The notes below the pieces were generated by a model that ran no database searches, had not been told where the DNA came from, and saw only the letters and a list, made by a program, of their open reading frames with translations. 64,000 nt of DNA. Source: Lactobacillus ultunensis DSM 16047 (GTDB lineage Bacteria > Bacillota > Bacilli > Lactobacillales > Lactobacillaceae). Of this stretch, positions 51,638 to 63,898 are shown piece by piece (the first letter of the stretch is position 1; the number at the start of each line of letters is the position of its first letter). The stretch spans positions 1-64,000 of the forward strand of contig NZ_AZFO01000003.1 of NCBI RefSeq assembly GCF_001436305.1, in the 5' to 3' direction. Position numbers and translations under genes: made by a program.

Positions 51638-54124
51638 TTACTTGACTTTTTCCAACTTTTTCTTAGAATGAACAACTTCAAATTTCAAGTGACCACGTTG
51701 ACTACCTATCTTCAATGTATCACCCTTCTTAACTTCACCAGTAATTAGCATTTCAGCCACTTTATCTTCAATATCATTTTGAATTGCTCTTCTAAGTGGA
51801 CGAGCACCATTTTCTGGATCATAACCATCTTTTACAATCTTATCCAGAGCAGCTCGTGAAAGCTTTAATGTAATACCCTTCTTTTGCAAACGAACAACTA
51901 ATTTGTGCGTAAGCAAAGTTACAATGTTACGTAATTGCTTCTTGGTCAATTCATCAAAGACGATTGTTTCATCAATTCTATTTAGAAATTCTGGACGGAA
52001 GAACTGTTTAATTGCTTGTTCAACCTTAGCTTGTCTTGCTTTGCTTGGATCAACCTTATCAGCATTAAAACCAACAGCATTAGAATCAAACAATGAACGT
52101 GAGCCCAAATTAGAGGTCATGATAATAATCGTATTTCTAAAGTCGACTTTTCTACCTTTAGAATCTGTTAAAAATCCTTCATCAAGAACCTGCAAAAGCA
52201 AATTAAATACATCCGGGTGAGCCTTTTCTACTTCATCAAGCAAGACAACTGAGTATGGGTGGCGACGTACCTGTTCTGAAAGTTGACCACCTTCCTCGTA
52301 TCCTACATAACCCGGAGCAGAACCAATTAATTTGCTTGAAGCAATTTGGTCCATATATTCAGACATATCAAGTCTTATCAAATTATCTTCTGAGCCAAAC
52401 ATTGCTGCAGCAACTGATTTAGCTAATTCAGTCTTACCTACACCGGTAGGTCCAAGGAAGAGGAATGATCCAATAGGACGACGTTCATCTTTAATCCCAC
52501 TTCTGCTACGACGAATTGCACGAGCAACTGCAGAAACAGCCTTATCCTGTCCGATAACCCGTTTGTGCAAAATGCTTTCCAAGTTAGCCAATTGGCGAGT
52601 TTCGTTACGCTTCATTTGAGTAACTGGTACTCCAGTCCAATCAGATACAACTTTAGCAATATCTTCAGGTTCAACTGTTGCATCAGCACTTACTTTAGTA
52701 TGCAAAGTATCAACTAATTTTTCACGACGAGCCTGTAAATTATTCTGCTCATCTTGTAATTGTGCAGCCTTAACAAAATTTTGACTAGCTGCTGCTTCAT
52801 TCTTTTGATCAATTAACTTCTTAATCTGATCATTGATCTGTACCAACTCTTTACTAGAGCCGATATTATTACGAATCTTAACTGCCGCACTAGCTTCGTC
52901 AACCAAATCAATGGCTTTATCCGGCAAAAAGCGATCAGAAATATAGCGACTCGACAAATCAACCGCATCTTCAAGGCTAGCTTCAGAAATAGTTACATGG
53001 TGGAATTTTTCATATCTCGGCTTTAGTCCTTGCAAAATAGCTAAAGCATCTTTTCTAGAAGGTTCGTTTAAGCGAACTTGTTGAAAGCGCCGAGCTAAAG
53101 CTTGATCCTTTTCAATATACTTTTGATATTCATCAAAAGTAGTAGCACCAATCATTTGAATATCACCACGAGCAAGGGATGGCTTTAAAATATTTGAAGC
53201 ATCAATTGCACCTTCAGCACCACCAGCGCCGATTAAAGTATGCATTTCATCTACAAATAAGATTACTTTCCCATCTTTGGCAATTTCATCAAGGATTTTC
53301 TTCATCCTATCTTCAAATTCACCACGATACTTTGTACCTGCAACCAAGCTCCCCATGTTAAGTGCCATAACGCGTTTATTCATTAAATCTTCTGGTACTT
53401 TTTTCTTAACAATTTCTGTAGCAATTGCTTCGGCAACAGCAGTTTTACCTACACCGGGCTCTCCTACTAAAACAGGATTGTTCTTAGTACGACGTGACAG
53501 AATTTGGATAACACGCTTGATTTCTTTTTCGCGGCCAATTACAGGGTCAATACCGCCCTCACGTACACGTTGGTTCAAGTTAACCGCTACTTTATCTAAA
53601 GTAGGCGTAGTACTCGTTTTACGCTTCTTTTGAGCAGGAGCTGCAGTATTATTGTTTCCCAACCAATTGGCTGAATCACCAAAGTCTTGATCTTGCTCTA
53701 AGCTATCAATTGCATCCTGACGTAAACGAGCAATATCAACATTTAAGTTTTTCAGAATCATTGCTGATAATACTTGCTCACTAGCAGTAATTCCTAATAA
53801 AACATGATTGGTTTGAATTTCTTTATATCCGCCTTGATCTGCTTGGCGTTTGGCATAATCTAGTGCCAAACTTAGACGAGGTGACATTTCCATATAACTT
53901 GCCTTCGGAGCTGAACCATAACCAGTGTAACGTTCAATTTCCTCGCGAATAGCAGTTGGTGTCAATCCCCATGAACGCAGAATCTTACCTGCTTCACCGT
54001 CTGTTTCGATTACTAAAGCTAATAAAACATGTTCTGTTCCAATTAAGCGATGATGGAAATTTTGTGCTTGTTCACGCGCAATTTCCAATACTTGATTAAC
54101 GCTTTTACTATATGAGTTTTCCAT
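51638..54124 (-). CDS. clpC: ATP-dependent Clp protease ATPase subunit ClpC
   Basis: 828 residues. N-terminal Clp repeat domain (about 1-145), first AAA module with GEPGVGKTA (about 222), a UVR-like coiled segment with [11 protein letters not shown] (about 440-460), and second AAA module with GPTGVGKTE (about 558). It unfolds proteins for ClpP. No ctsR-mcsA-mcsB precedes it and no CtsR heptad repeat was seen upstream, so its heat control may differ from Bacillus. Confidence 0.96.
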   Translation of the reverse strand: MENSYSKSVNQVLEIAREQAQNFHHRLIGTEHVLLALVIETDGEAGKILRSWGLTPTAIREEIERYTGYGSAPKASYMEMSPRLSLALDYAKRQADQGGYKEIQTNHVLLGITASEQVLSAMILKNLNVDIARLRQDAIDSLEQDQDFGDSANWLGNNNTAAPAQKKRKTSTTPTLDKVAVNLNQRVREGGIDPVIGREKEIKRVIQILSRRTKNNPVLVGEPGVGKTAVAEAIATEIVKKKVPEDLMNKRVMALNMGSLVAGTKYRGEFEDRMKKILDEIAKDGKVILFVDEMHTLIGAGGAEGAIDASNILKPSLARGDIQMIGATTFDEYQKYIEKDQALARRFQQVRLNEPSRKDALAILQGLKPRYEKFHHVTISEASLEDAVDLSSRYISDRFLPDKAIDLVDEASAAVKIRNNIGSSKELVQINDQIKKLIDQKNEAAASQNFVKAAQLQDEQNNLQARREKLVDTLHTKVSADATVEPEDIAKVVSDWTGVPVTQMKRNETRQLANLESILHKRVIGQDKAVSAVARAIRRSRSGIKDERRPIGSFLFLGPTGVGKTELAKSVAAAMFGSEDNLIRLDMSEYMDQIASSKLIGSAPGYVGYEEGGQLSEQVRRHPYSVVLLDEVEKAHPDVFNLLLQVLDEGFLTDSKGRKVDFRNTIIIMTSNLGSRSLFDSNAVGFNADKVDPSKARQAKVEQAIKQFFRPEFLNRIDETIVFDELTKKQLRNIVTLLTHKLVVRLQKKGITLKLSRAALDKIVKDGYDPENGARPLRRAIQNDIEDKVAEMLITGEVKKGDTLKIGSQRGHLKFEVVHSKKKLEKVK

Positions 54125-54154
54125 ACAAACACCACCCTTAAAATATGCTATGGT

Positions 54155-54183
54155 ATTTTACTTTTATTTTATTGATTAGTAAA
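54155..54183 (-). promoter_or_regulatory. Promoter candidate for clpC
   Basis: Minus strand TTTACT, 17 bases, TAAAAT. An alternative, TTGAAA with TAAAAT at 15 bases, overlaps it. No GGTCAAA-type CtsR box or CIRCE element was found. Confidence 0.4.
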
Positions 54184-54227
54184 CTATTTCAACTTATTCC
54201 GTGATCATTATGAACATAAAAAAATGA

Positions 54228-54683
54228 TTAAGCAAAAATTGTGGCAGCAACTTCACTTAAATATTTTTCATCTATCTTGTCAAAATTATTCAATTCAGTT
54301 GAATCAAAATCAAAGACACCCCAAAACTCATTTTTCTTAAAAATTGGTACAACAATCTCAGAATTAGAGGCACTGTCACAAGCAATATGTCCTGCAAATT
54401 CATGCACATTAGCTACAATTTGCGTTTTCTTTGTCTGAGCAACCGTACCACAAACACCTTTGCCCACTTGAATATGAACACAAGCTGGCATCCCTTGAAA
54501 CGGTCCAAGAATTAACTCGCCATTTTCAAAGCGATAAACACCAGCAAAATTAATATTCTTTAATGAATGAAACAAAAGTGCAGACAAATTAGCAGTGTTA
54601 GCAATCCAATCAGATTCGCCTTCCACTAATGCTTTAGCCTGTTGAGCCAATAATTTATAATCATTTTCAGTAGCTGCTGTCAT
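54228..54683 (-). CDS. msrC: Free methionine-(R)-sulfoxide reductase (GAF-domain fRMsr)
   Basis: A 151-residue GAF-domain enzyme that reduces free Met-R-sulfoxide. The three family cysteines are all present: GPFQGMPACVHI (about 83), VGKGVCGTVAQ (about 93) and HIACDSASNSEIVVPI (about 117). A promoter overlaps the terminator hairpin of the tRNA-Pro just upstream. Downstream comes clpC. Confidence 0.9.
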   Translation of the reverse strand: MTAATENDYKLLAQQAKALVEGESDWIANTANLSALLFHSLKNINFAGVYRFENGELILGPFQGMPACVHIQVGKGVCGTVAQTKKTQIVANVHEFAGHIACDSASNSEIVVPIFKKNEFWGVFDFDSTELNNFDKIDEKYLSEVAATIFA

Positions 54684-54712
54684 TTTTTTTCATCCCCTGT
54701 AGTTTTAGTGGC

Positions 54713-54741
54713 ATTATAACAAAAAGAAAAAAGCTGTCCAA
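54713..54741 (-). promoter_or_regulatory. Promoter of msrC, overlapping a terminator
   Basis: Minus strand TTGGAC, 17 bases, TATAAT, with TG one base before the -10. The -35 lies in the loop and 3' arm of the tRNA-Pro terminator. Confidence 0.65.
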
Positions 54742-54752
54742 ATGGACAGCTT
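54725..54752 (-). terminator. Intrinsic terminator after tRNA-Pro
   Basis: AAGCTGTCC (54731-54739) / GGACAGCTT (54744-54752), then a T-run on the minus strand. Confidence 0.9.
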
Positions 54753-54760
54753 ATATTTTA

Positions 54761-54834
<74 letters not shown>

Positions 54835-54835
54835 T

Positions 54836-54866
54836 AAAAAAAGACCCACCATTCGGTGAGCCTTTC
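54836..54866 (-). terminator. Terminator-like hairpin between tRNA-Gly and tRNA-Pro
   Basis: GGCTCACC / GGTGGGTC with two G-U pairs and a GAAT loop, then seven T's on the minus strand ending one base before tRNA-Pro. It resembles the hairpin after the second tRNA-Gly unit. Confidence 0.75.
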
Positions 54867-54870
54867 GTCT

Positions 54871-54945
54871 TGGAGCGGAAGACGGGATTCGAACCCGCGA
54901 CCCCCACCATGGCAAGGTGATGTTCTACCACTGAACTACTTCCGC
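54871..54945 (-). tRNA. tRNA-Gly (GCC), copy 1
   Basis: 75 bases with encoded CCA. Acceptor GCGGAAG / CTTCCGC, anticodon loop TTGCCAT (GCC), T-arm GCGGG-TTCGAAT-CCCGT. Identical to copy 2. Own promoter just upstream (54959-54986). Confidence 0.95.
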
Positions 54946-54958
54946 AACAACAGTTATT

Positions 54959-54986
54959 ATTATAACAAATCTATTTTGCATTGCAA
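54959..54986 (-). promoter_or_regulatory. Promoter of tRNA-Gly copy 1
   Basis: Minus strand TTGCAA, 16 bases, TATAAT with extended TG. Same architecture as that of copy 2. Confidence 0.8.
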
Positions 54987-55031
54987 TACTTTTCCAAGAA
55001 AAGTTTGTTTTATATTTAAAAGATCTGAGCA

Positions 55032-55062
55032 CAAAAAAAGACTCACATTCCGTGAGTCTTTC
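55032..55062 (-). terminator. Terminator of tRNA-Gly copy 2
   Basis: GACTCAC (55040-55046) / GTGAGTC (55052-55058), flanked by AAA/TTT pairs and followed by seven T's on the minus strand. Confidence 0.9.
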
Positions 55063-55065
55063 ATC

Positions 55066-55140
55066 TGGAGCGGAAGACGGGATTCGAACCCGCGACCCCC
55101 ACCATGGCAAGGTGATGTTCTACCACTGAACTACTTCCGC
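55066..55140 (-). tRNA. tRNA-Gly (GCC), copy 2
   Basis: 75 bases with encoded CCA, base-for-base the same as copy 1. Own promoter upstream and own terminator downstream, so the pair looks like a duplicated transcription unit of about 195 bases. Confidence 0.95.
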
Positions 55141-55153
55141 GACAACAAATATA

Positions 55154-55181
55154 ATTATAGCAAAACCGTCCTGCTTTGCAA
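55154..55181 (-). promoter_or_regulatory. Promoter of tRNA-Gly copy 2
   Basis: Minus strand TTGCAA, 16 bases, TATAAT with extended TG. Confidence 0.8.
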
Positions 55182-55221
55182 TACTTTTTTCGAAAAAATT
55201 TACTTTTTCGTATTTCAAGCA

Positions 55222-55261
55222 TAAAAAAACCACGAAATTCAAACTCGAATTTCGTGGTTTT
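55222..55261 (-). terminator. Terminator after the TetR pseudogene
   Basis: AAAACCACGAAATTC (55226-55240) / GAATTTCGTGGTTTT (55247-55261), perfect 15-bp stem, T-run on the minus strand. It lies just past the stop of the restored frame (55274). Confidence 0.92.
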
Positions 55262-55273
55262 CAACAATAGTGC

Positions 55274-55911
55274 CTATTTATTATTAAGTTCATGAGTAGA
55301 TATATCATAAGGTGATCGCAAAATCATATCCTTTACCATCTTTTTACAATCGTTCACTGACATTTTATCTGTATGATTCAGCCAAAAGAAAAATGAACCT
55401 AGAAACGCATAAGAGTAAACATTAGCAAGAGTATCTATTTCAAACTTTTTCCATCCAATCGGCTTAGTTGGTCATAAATCTGGAAGAAACGGATGAGCAG
55501 TCGCTTAATCACTGCAGCTGTTAGCTCAAGCATTTTAGCTTTGAAAGCTGGATCTCCGTTTTTAGAAATAAGTACCGTTATTACCTCTTTTTTACTAGAT
55601 GTAAAAGCAATTAGGTTAGAAAGATTATTATCTATTCTATTACTGATTTCTTTCTTATTAGGCCCGTATTTGAGAGAAAGCCATCCTTTACTGTCAGCAT
55701 ATAATGCAGTGCTAAATTGCTTTATCAGCTCAGTTTCAAGATCTTTTAGTACCTGGCTTTTATCTCGATAATATTTATAGTAACTTGCAGCTGATACTTC
55801 TGCCTCATTAATAATATCCTTATCCTTGATTTGATAAAGCGGCTTTTGTTTGATAACAGAAATTAATCCCCCTTGAATTCGATTCTTCGTACTAACTATT
55901 CTTATATCCAT
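55274..55911 (-). pseudogene. TetR/AcrR family regulator, frameshifted near its C-terminus
   Basis: The open frame (55435-55911, 158 residues) has a TetR-type helix-turn-helix: IKQKPLYQIKDKDIINEAEVS then SYYKYYRDKSQV (about 19-53). It ends at TAG after GKSLK. In another frame the same strand continues without a stop from about 55468 to 55276 as PTKPIGWKKFEIDTLANV then YSYAFLGSFFFWLNHTDKMS, the conserved end of the DhaS-like TetR domain. A single-base change around 55455-55468 would join the two. The start ATG at 55911 has GAGGTGAG before it. The target gene is unknown. Confidence 0.8.
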
Positions 55912-56520
55912 GTACTCACCTCAATTAATAATTAAACTATAAAAGCATTTACAACTTGTAGTATTCTGCTAGGTCATAAATATAGTGCTAACATAATATA
56001 CACTTTATCTATAAAGTTAACACATGATCTTATAAATAATATAAGATTACGTCATTTACTCAAATTCGCCATTATTTCCGTTAGGTCTAAAAATTTTATA
56101 TTAATTCTGATAGCCTACTTAGAGGGAGGTTATCAGAGCTAAATCTAGTTTAAGTTTTATACATCAACATCAGCATTAGATTTATCAAATTGCTATTGTT
56201 TATGTCCATACACCTCTTGGACTGTAAACAATATATTGATCAAGTTTTAATTAATTCAACTAATAAAAAGATTTTTGAATCCTATAATCACTCTTATGAT
56301 AGACACAGTCTCAAGACCTATTAAAAATTCTTAATAGTACTGAATTGCTTAGTTTCGAATTAATATTGATAGTTAGTCCCTATTCCTGATATTACAAAAA
56401 CTATCACCTTACAACCTTGACACATCAATAAATCTAATCTAGCTTTGATAGTCACCTAAAATAATTAGAAGGCTGAACACACATACTCCCTTACTAATTA
56501 TTAAAGAATAAATATATATA
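55912..56520. other. AT-rich non-coding stretch
   Basis: About 600 bases with no ORF of note on either strand. It has many stop codons, an 11-bp TACAA-C-TTGTA palindrome at about 55950 (possible operator of the TetR gene) and an imperfect hairpin GATAGCCT/AGGTTATC near 56109-56134. No recognisable protein remnant was found by eye. Two hairpins with plus-strand T-runs follow it. Confidence 0.5.
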
Positions 56521-56526
56521 TTTTCC

Positions 56527-56560
56527 AGATGATTCAATAAATGAATCATCTTCTTTTTCT
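56527..56560 (+). terminator. Orphan plus-strand terminator-like hairpin
   Basis: AGATGATTCA / TGAATCATCT (56527-56551), loop ATAAA, followed by TCTTTTTC on the plus strand; no T-run on the minus strand. No plus-strand gene precedes it. Confidence 0.6.
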
Positions 56561-56564
56561 GCAA

Positions 56565-56618
56565 CCAAAAATCTCTTATTTGTACAAATCAACTACAAAT
56601 AAGAGATTTTTTATTTAT
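56565..56618. terminator. Strong hairpin, probable lysS terminator (bidirectional)
   Basis: 18-bp perfect stem 56567-56584 / 56594-56611 (core AATCTCTTATTTGTA) with T-runs on both sides. On the minus strand it is about 130 bases past the lysS stop; on the plus strand it follows another terminator-like hairpin. Confidence 0.75.
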
Positions 56619-56741
56619 CTAATTTTTACTAAACTATTTTTAATTGGTGTAATTTTGGTGTATACACTTATCAATTACAAATAATTCAAAGACCAAAAAC
56701 AGATTTATACTCTACTTTCAAAATATTTGAGAAACCTGATA

Positions 56742-59329
<2,588 letters not shown>

Positions 59330-59353
59330 CAAATCATCCTTTCAAAATACCCT

Positions 59354-59359
59354 ATTATA
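59354..59359 (-). promoter_or_regulatory. -10 candidate of the dusB-lysS unit
   Basis: A perfect TATAAT on the minus strand between the hslO terminator and dusB. The -35 position falls in the terminator stem and does not match. Confidence 0.35.
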
Positions 59360-59363
59360 ATAT

Positions 59364-59402
59364 CAAAAAAGCCCCGCTGGATAAAACCTTAGGGCTTTTT
59401 AT
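59364..59402 (-). terminator. Intrinsic terminator after hslO
   Basis: AAAAAGCCC / GGGCTTTTT outer stem with a partly paired interior, T-run on the minus strand, immediately past the hslO stop. Confidence 0.85.
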
Positions 59403-59407
59403 TTTAA

Positions 59408-60298
59408 TTAATAGTCTTTATCTTCTTTTTTCTTAGCCAAAATATCTTTTAATTCATCTTCAGTAAAATGATATTTATCACCGCAGAAATTGCAAGTAAG
59501 TTCTGCACCATGATCTTCATCAATCATTGCTTTTAATTGAGAACTCTTCAGCGTTTCTAAAATGCCAGCATATTTTTCTTTAGAACAATCACAACTAAAT
59601 GCAACATCATCCTTTTCAAGAATCTTGCAATCTGTACCTAAAATCTTGCGAGCTAAATCTTCTGGAGTCATTCCATCCAAAAAAGCACTCGAAAGAACTG
59701 GTAAATCTTTGATTCGCTTAATTGTCTTTGTGATTAAGGCATCGCTAGCACCTGGTAAAGCCTGCAACATAAATCCACCAGCTTCACCGATTGTATTATT
59801 AGGATTTACAAACACAGATAAGCCCACCGCTGATGGAATTTGCTCTGACTTAGTCAAATAGTAGGCAAAATCTTCAGCAATTTCACCAGAAACAATAGGA
59901 ACTTGACCAGTATAAGGCGTTTTCAATCCTAAGTCTTTAGTTACTTCCAACATCCCTTGACCAACAGCCTTTTTAACATCAATATGCCCGTTTTCTTTAG
60001 GTGGTAAAGCAATATGTGGATTTCTAACATAGCCTTTTGCCTTCAAATCTGCAGTCGCAGTAACAACTGTGGGACCAACTGGGCCATTTCCTAATAATCT
60101 AACAGTCAGTTCTTCTTTATCAGTAAGTTCCGCACCAGCAAGAAGCAATGAAGCTACCAAAGTACGTCCCAAAACAGCAGATGAAGCTGACCATAAATCA
60201 TGACGTTTTTGTGCCTCACTCACTACATCTTTGGCTGTAATCGTTAATAAACGTAAATTTTTAGTTTTATCTATTGATTTTACTAAATAGTCACTCAT
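59408..60298 (-). CDS. hslO: Redox-regulated chaperone Hsp33
   Basis: 296 residues. The C-terminal zinc/redox switch reads CDCSKEKYAG and CNFCGDKYHF (about 237-275), four Cys that release zinc and form disulfides on oxidation. The N-terminal substrate-binding domain is normal. It follows ftsH closely; the ribosome site lies only about 15 bases beyond the ftsH terminator's T-run. Confidence 0.95.
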   Translation of the reverse strand: MSDYLVKSIDKTKNLRLLTITAKDVVSEAQKRHDLWSASSAVLGRTLVASLLLAGAELTDKEELTVRLLGNGPVGPTVVTATADLKAKGYVRNPHIALPPKENGHIDVKKAVGQGMLEVTKDLGLKTPYTGQVPIVSGEIAEDFAYYLTKSEQIPSAVGLSVFVNPNNTIGEAGGFMLQALPGASDALITKTIKRIKDLPVLSSAFLDGMTPEDLARKILGTDCKILEKDDVAFSCDCSKEKYAGILETLKSSQLKAMIDEDHGAELTCNFCGDKYHFTEDELKDILAKKKEDKDY

Positions 60299-60313
60299 TT
60301 TTATCCTTCTTCT

Positions 60314-60348
60314 CTAAAAAAATAGAGCCTGTATCAGGCCCCATTTTT
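60314..60348 (-). terminator. Intrinsic terminator after ftsH
   Basis: GGCCTG-ATA-CAGGCT core extended by A/T pairs, T-run on the minus strand, overlapping the short ftsH-hslO gap. hslO must use read-through or an unseen promoter inside it. Confidence 0.85.
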
Positions 60349-60350
60349 AT

Positions 60351-62504
60351 TTAGTTATCTTTGTGTTCATCATCTGCAGAAGAATCATTTGCGTCTTGAT
60401 CCTTTTCTGGATTTTCTGCATTGTGTTCTTCAACTTCATGATTCTTTTCTGATGGAGTTTCCAAAGCATTCTTTTCTTGATCATCTAATGATTGATCAGA
60501 ATCTTTCTTTTCTGCTTTTTCAACTTCACGCTTTTCTGCAGCAGCCTTAGCTTCTTCATAAGTTGAAGCCTTTGATTCACTTGGATATTCGTTTTCATCC
60601 TTTTCTGGCATCTTACCAGTCTTGTACAAGGACATGATTTGCTTTTCATCCAAAGTCTCATACTTAAGCAGAGCTTCAGCAATAATTCTGTGCTTTTCCT
60701 TGTTATCCTTAACGATTTCAAGGGCCTTAGCATGAGCTTCATCCAAGATCTTCTTAACAGCTTCATCAATCTTAGCAGAAGTTGCTTCACTGTATGGCTT
60801 AAAGCCGTATGGATTGGTTTCGCCTTCTTTTTCAAGTTCAACCATTCCTAATTCGTCAGTCATACCATAGTTAACAACCATGCTATGAGCAATTTGTGTA
60901 GCCTGTTCAAAGTCATTTGAAGCACCAGTTGACTTATCACCGATAGTTGCCTCTTCACCAGCACGACCACCCATCAGACCAACAATTTGTTCAAATAATT
61001 GTTTCTTAGTCAAAATGAATTGGTCATCCTTTGGCAACATGATGTTATAACCACCAGCACGACCACGTGGCACAATGGTTACCTTACGTACAGTTCTTGA
61101 GTCACTTAAAACTAAACCACAGATTGAGTGACCAGCTTCGTGGAAAGCAACTCTACGTCTTTCTGATTCTGCAATTAAGCGATCCTTCTTAGCAGGACCG
61201 GCGATAACTCGGTCTTCAGCTTCATCAATATCTGATGCCGTAATTTGAGTACCATTTCTACGAGCAGCCACCAAAGCAGCTTCATTCAAAACGTTAGCCA
61301 AATCAGCACCTACAAAGCCTGGAGTTTGACGAGCAACTTCCTTCAGGTCAACATCAGGAGCAAGTGGCTTGTTCTTAGCGTGAACCTTTAAAATAGCCTC
61401 ACGACCACGAACATCTGGGCGACCAACTAAAACCTTACGGTCGAAACGACCTGGACGAAGCAAAGCTGGGTCCAATACATCTGAACGGTTAGTAGCTGCG
61501 ATAACAATTACGCCTTCATCGCCTTCGAACCCATCCATTTCAACCAATAATTGGTTCAAAGTTTGCTCACGTTCATCGTTGCCACCGCCAGTACCGTTAC
61601 CACGACGACGACCAATGGCATCAATTTCATCAATAAAGATAATACTTGGCGCGTTCTTCTTGGCGTTGTTGAACAAGTCACGTACACGACTTGCACCCAC
61701 ACCAACAAACATTTCAACGAAGTCTGAACCTGAGATTGAGTAAAATGGTACGTTAGCTTCACCAGCTACAGCACGAGCAAGTAAGGTTTTACCAGTACCA
61801 GGAGGACCCTCAAGCAAAACACCAGATGGGATTCTTGCGCCCAACTTAGTGTACTTCGATGGATCTTTCAAAAATTCAACAACTTCGACTAATTCTTGCT
61901 TTTCTTCTTCTTCACCGGCTACGTCAGAGAAACGAACCTTATTCTTAGAAGGATCTTCTGGCTTAACGTGTGAACGGCCAAAATTCATAATTCCGCCGCT
62001 GCCACCACGTCCTGCGCCACCTTGGTTCATCATCATCCAAAGCATGACAATAAACAAAACGGTTGGCACAAGCATGACAATGGTTGAAATCCAATTGCCA
62101 GATTGTGATTCTCCTTGAGTTGTCATCCGAGCATTACTCTTTTGTGCCAAGTTTTGCACGTTAGAAACGGTAGAATCATTTTGTAACATGGTGGTAGAGA
62201 AGCGTGATACTTTTCTACTTGAATTATTACTAAAGAAATCAAAACTATTATTTGATTGATTCTTTGTTGTTTGTGCAGTCTTGTAATCACCTGAAACGGT
62301 ATATACGCCATTAGCAGGTTGAACACTAAAGTTTTTAACTTTGCCTTGGCGTAGATCTTTAACAAATTGGGAGTAGCTGATATTTTCAGAACTACCGCTA
62401 TTGTTAGAGCCGCCTAGTGCCCAGTTGATTCCCCATAGGAGCAGAAGGAACACAACTATATAGAATAGGCCGTTAGAAAGCAGCCGATTCCGGTTATTCT
62501 TCAT
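60351..62504 (-). CDS. ftsH: ATP-dependent membrane zinc protease FtsH
   Basis: 717 residues. Membrane helix 1 (about 11-28), extracytoplasmic part, helix 2 (about 140-160), AAA module with GPPGTGKT (about 233-240) and Walker [12 protein letters not shown], then the zinc protease motif HEAGH (about 450). A long acidic, low-complexity tail of about 80 residues follows. The ATG at 62504 has GGAGG six bases upstream; the longer frame is not supported. Confidence 0.96.
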   Translation of the reverse strand: MKNNRNRLLSNGLFYIVVFLLLLWGINWALGGSNNSGSSENISYSQFVKDLRQGKVKNFSVQPANGVYTVSGDYKTAQTTKNQSNNSFDFFSNNSSRKVSRFSTTMLQNDSTVSNVQNLAQKSNARMTTQGESQSGNWISTIVMLVPTVLFIVMLWMMMNQGGAGRGGSGGIMNFGRSHVKPEDPSKNKVRFSDVAGEEEEKQELVEVVEFLKDPSKYTKLGARIPSGVLLEGPPGTGKTLLARAVAGEANVPFYSISGSDFVEMFVGVGASRVRDLFNNAKKNAPSIIFIDEIDAIGRRRGNGTGGGNDEREQTLNQLLVEMDGFEGDEGVIVIAATNRSDVLDPALLRPGRFDRKVLVGRPDVRGREAILKVHAKNKPLAPDVDLKEVARQTPGFVGADLANVLNEAALVAARRNGTQITASDIDEAEDRVIAGPAKKDRLIAESERRRVAFHEAGHSICGLVLSDSRTVRKVTIVPRGRAGGYNIMLPKDDQFILTKKQLFEQIVGLMGGRAGEEATIGDKSTGASNDFEQATQIAHSMVVNYGMTDELGMVELEKEGETNPYGFKPYSEATSAKIDEAVKKILDEAHAKALEIVKDNKEKHRIIAEALLKYETLDEKQIMSLYKTGKMPEKDENEYPSESKASTYEEAKAAAEKREVEKAEKKDSDQSLDDQEKNALETPSEKNHEVEEHNAENPEKDQDANDSSADDEHKDN

Positions 62505-62578
62505 AAAAAACCTCCGCAAAGTCTTTAAGTTATACGTTTAAAATTCTATCACAAATTTCGATGTGACCACTAATATTT

Positions 62579-63856
62579 TCAACTATCTTTGTAGACTTTT
62601 AAAAAATCATATAGATAATAATGACACCCATTTTTACACCACTTTTGACTTTGATAAGTTTGTTCTACAAAAACAGGTTCATCATCTACATAAATAGTTA
62701 AACATAATGCTCTCAAGGACAATGGGATAGCATTTTCTGCAAACTTCTTTTTTGCTTTCACTCGTTGTCCGTTTTGTAAAAGCAATTTGTATCCCACCAT
62801 TAAAGAACCAGCGCTAAAATTCACGTTTGTATTAAACCAAAAGTCACCGATTGCTTTTTGATTTTCCTTTCTTTTAGTAGTTAAAACCAATTTTCTTCCT
62901 TGAAAAATAAATTCCTGATCTACTTTAATTGTTTGCGGTTCAACTACCTTTGCCATATTTTTTCTAAACAGATAAAAATATCCTTGATATTTCTGTACAT
63001 CAAAATTACCCAAATTCTGATTAACTCGCCGATGATATTTTTGCCAAATAGCCTTTTGCCAAAAAATGGTTGTTTCATCCGTTGTTAAATTAGCCAATTT
63101 TTCCTCAGAAATACGATAAGCTCGTCCTAAAAAAGGTTCTACTGTGCCAATTTCAGTCAATCTATCATCTACCATCTCAACTAATTTGTTCATTTTCTGA
63201 CTAAAATTTAGAGCATTATGCAATAAAGCAGGATTCTCTTTTTTTAAAAGTGGCACCACATGATGACGCAAACGATTGCGCATTGTTTCGTCTTCTTCAT
63301 TGGTAGAATCGATTATAAATGAAATTTCATGGGTTCGATCATAATCAAGCAGCTCTTGCTTGCTATAAGCTAACAAGGGTCTTAACAACTTAATTCCATG
63401 CATCTTCCCTATAGCTTGTAAACTATTCATTTCTTCAGGATTACCTGAACGGATAAACTTAAGCAAAATATTCTCTAACAAATCATCCCCGTGATGGGCT
63501 GTTAACAGATAATCTGCATTTTGTTCATTAGCCACCATAGTTAAGAAAGCATATCGTGCATGCCGCGCTGCAGCTTCAACACCCCTTTGAGGCTGCTGGG
63601 ACTTTAACCATTTAGTAGAAAAAAATGGTATTTCTTTTTGACGACAATATTTTTTTAAAATTTCTGTTTCTTTCTCACTATCTACACGTAATTGATGATC
63701 GAAGTGAGCTGCAATGACTGCAAAATTACATTTCTTTTGCATCCCCCACAACATATCAAGCAAAGCCATCGAATCGGGCCCTGCACTTGAGGCAACTAGT
63801 AATTTCTTATCATTTAAATCTATCTGGTTTTCTTCAAAAAAATCTACAATTTTCAT
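62579..63856 (-). CDS. tilS: tRNA(Ile)-lysidine synthetase
   Basis: 425 residues. ATP-pyrophosphatase domain with the PP-loop at LLVASSAGPDSMALLDML (about 20-37), then RHARYAFL and TAHHGDDLLEN (about 119-129), and a C-terminal domain that reads tRNA-Ile. It makes lysidine at C34. The PP-loop reads SAGPDS where SGGxDS is usual. hprT, present between tilS and ftsH in many Firmicutes, is absent here. Confidence 0.93.
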   Translation of the reverse strand: MKIVDFFEENQIDLNDKKLLVASSAGPDSMALLDMLWGMQKKCNFAVIAAHFDHQLRVDSEKETEILKKYCRQKEIPFFSTKWLKSQQPQRGVEAAARHARYAFLTMVANEQNADYLLTAHHGDDLLENILLKFIRSGNPEEMNSLQAIGKMHGIKLLRPLLAYSKQELLDYDRTHEISFIIDSTNEEDETMRNRLRHHVVPLLKKENPALLHNALNFSQKMNKLVEMVDDRLTEIGTVEPFLGRAYRISEEKLANLTTDETTIFWQKAIWQKYHRRVNQNLGNFDVQKYQGYFYLFRKNMAKVVEPQTIKVDQEFIFQGRKLVLTTKRKENQKAIGDFWFNTNVNFSAGSLMVGYKLLLQNGQRVKAKKKFAENAIPLSLRALCLTIYVDDEPVFVEQTYQSQKWCKNGCHYYLYDFLKVYKDS

Positions 63857-63870
63857 AAATTTTCCCTAGC

Positions 63871-63898
63871 AAAAAATGACCCATTACAGGTCATTTTC
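63871..63898 (-). terminator. Intrinsic terminator upstream of tilS
   Basis: AAAATGACC / GGGTCATTTT around TGTAAT, then T's on the minus strand. It ends the gene running in from beyond 64000. Confidence 0.88.

Noticed and set aside
53277-53633. 118-codon plus-strand frame inside clpC
   Set aside because: Antisense shadow; repeats and hydrophobic runs mirror the AAA module codons.
54125-54230. CtsR or CIRCE operator before clpC
   Set aside because: No GGTCAAA tandem heptad and no TTAGCACTC-type repeat is present.
54856-55224. Plus-strand frame across the tRNA-Gly genes with an internal protein repeat
   Set aside because: The repeated peptide is the antisense translation of two identical tRNA genes, not a protein gene.
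56640-56690. TTGGTGTAATTTTGGTGTAT-like repeat near lysS, considered as the end of a phage integrase gene or att site
   Set aside because: No integrase frame extends upstream, and no matching direct repeat with the tRNA ends was found.
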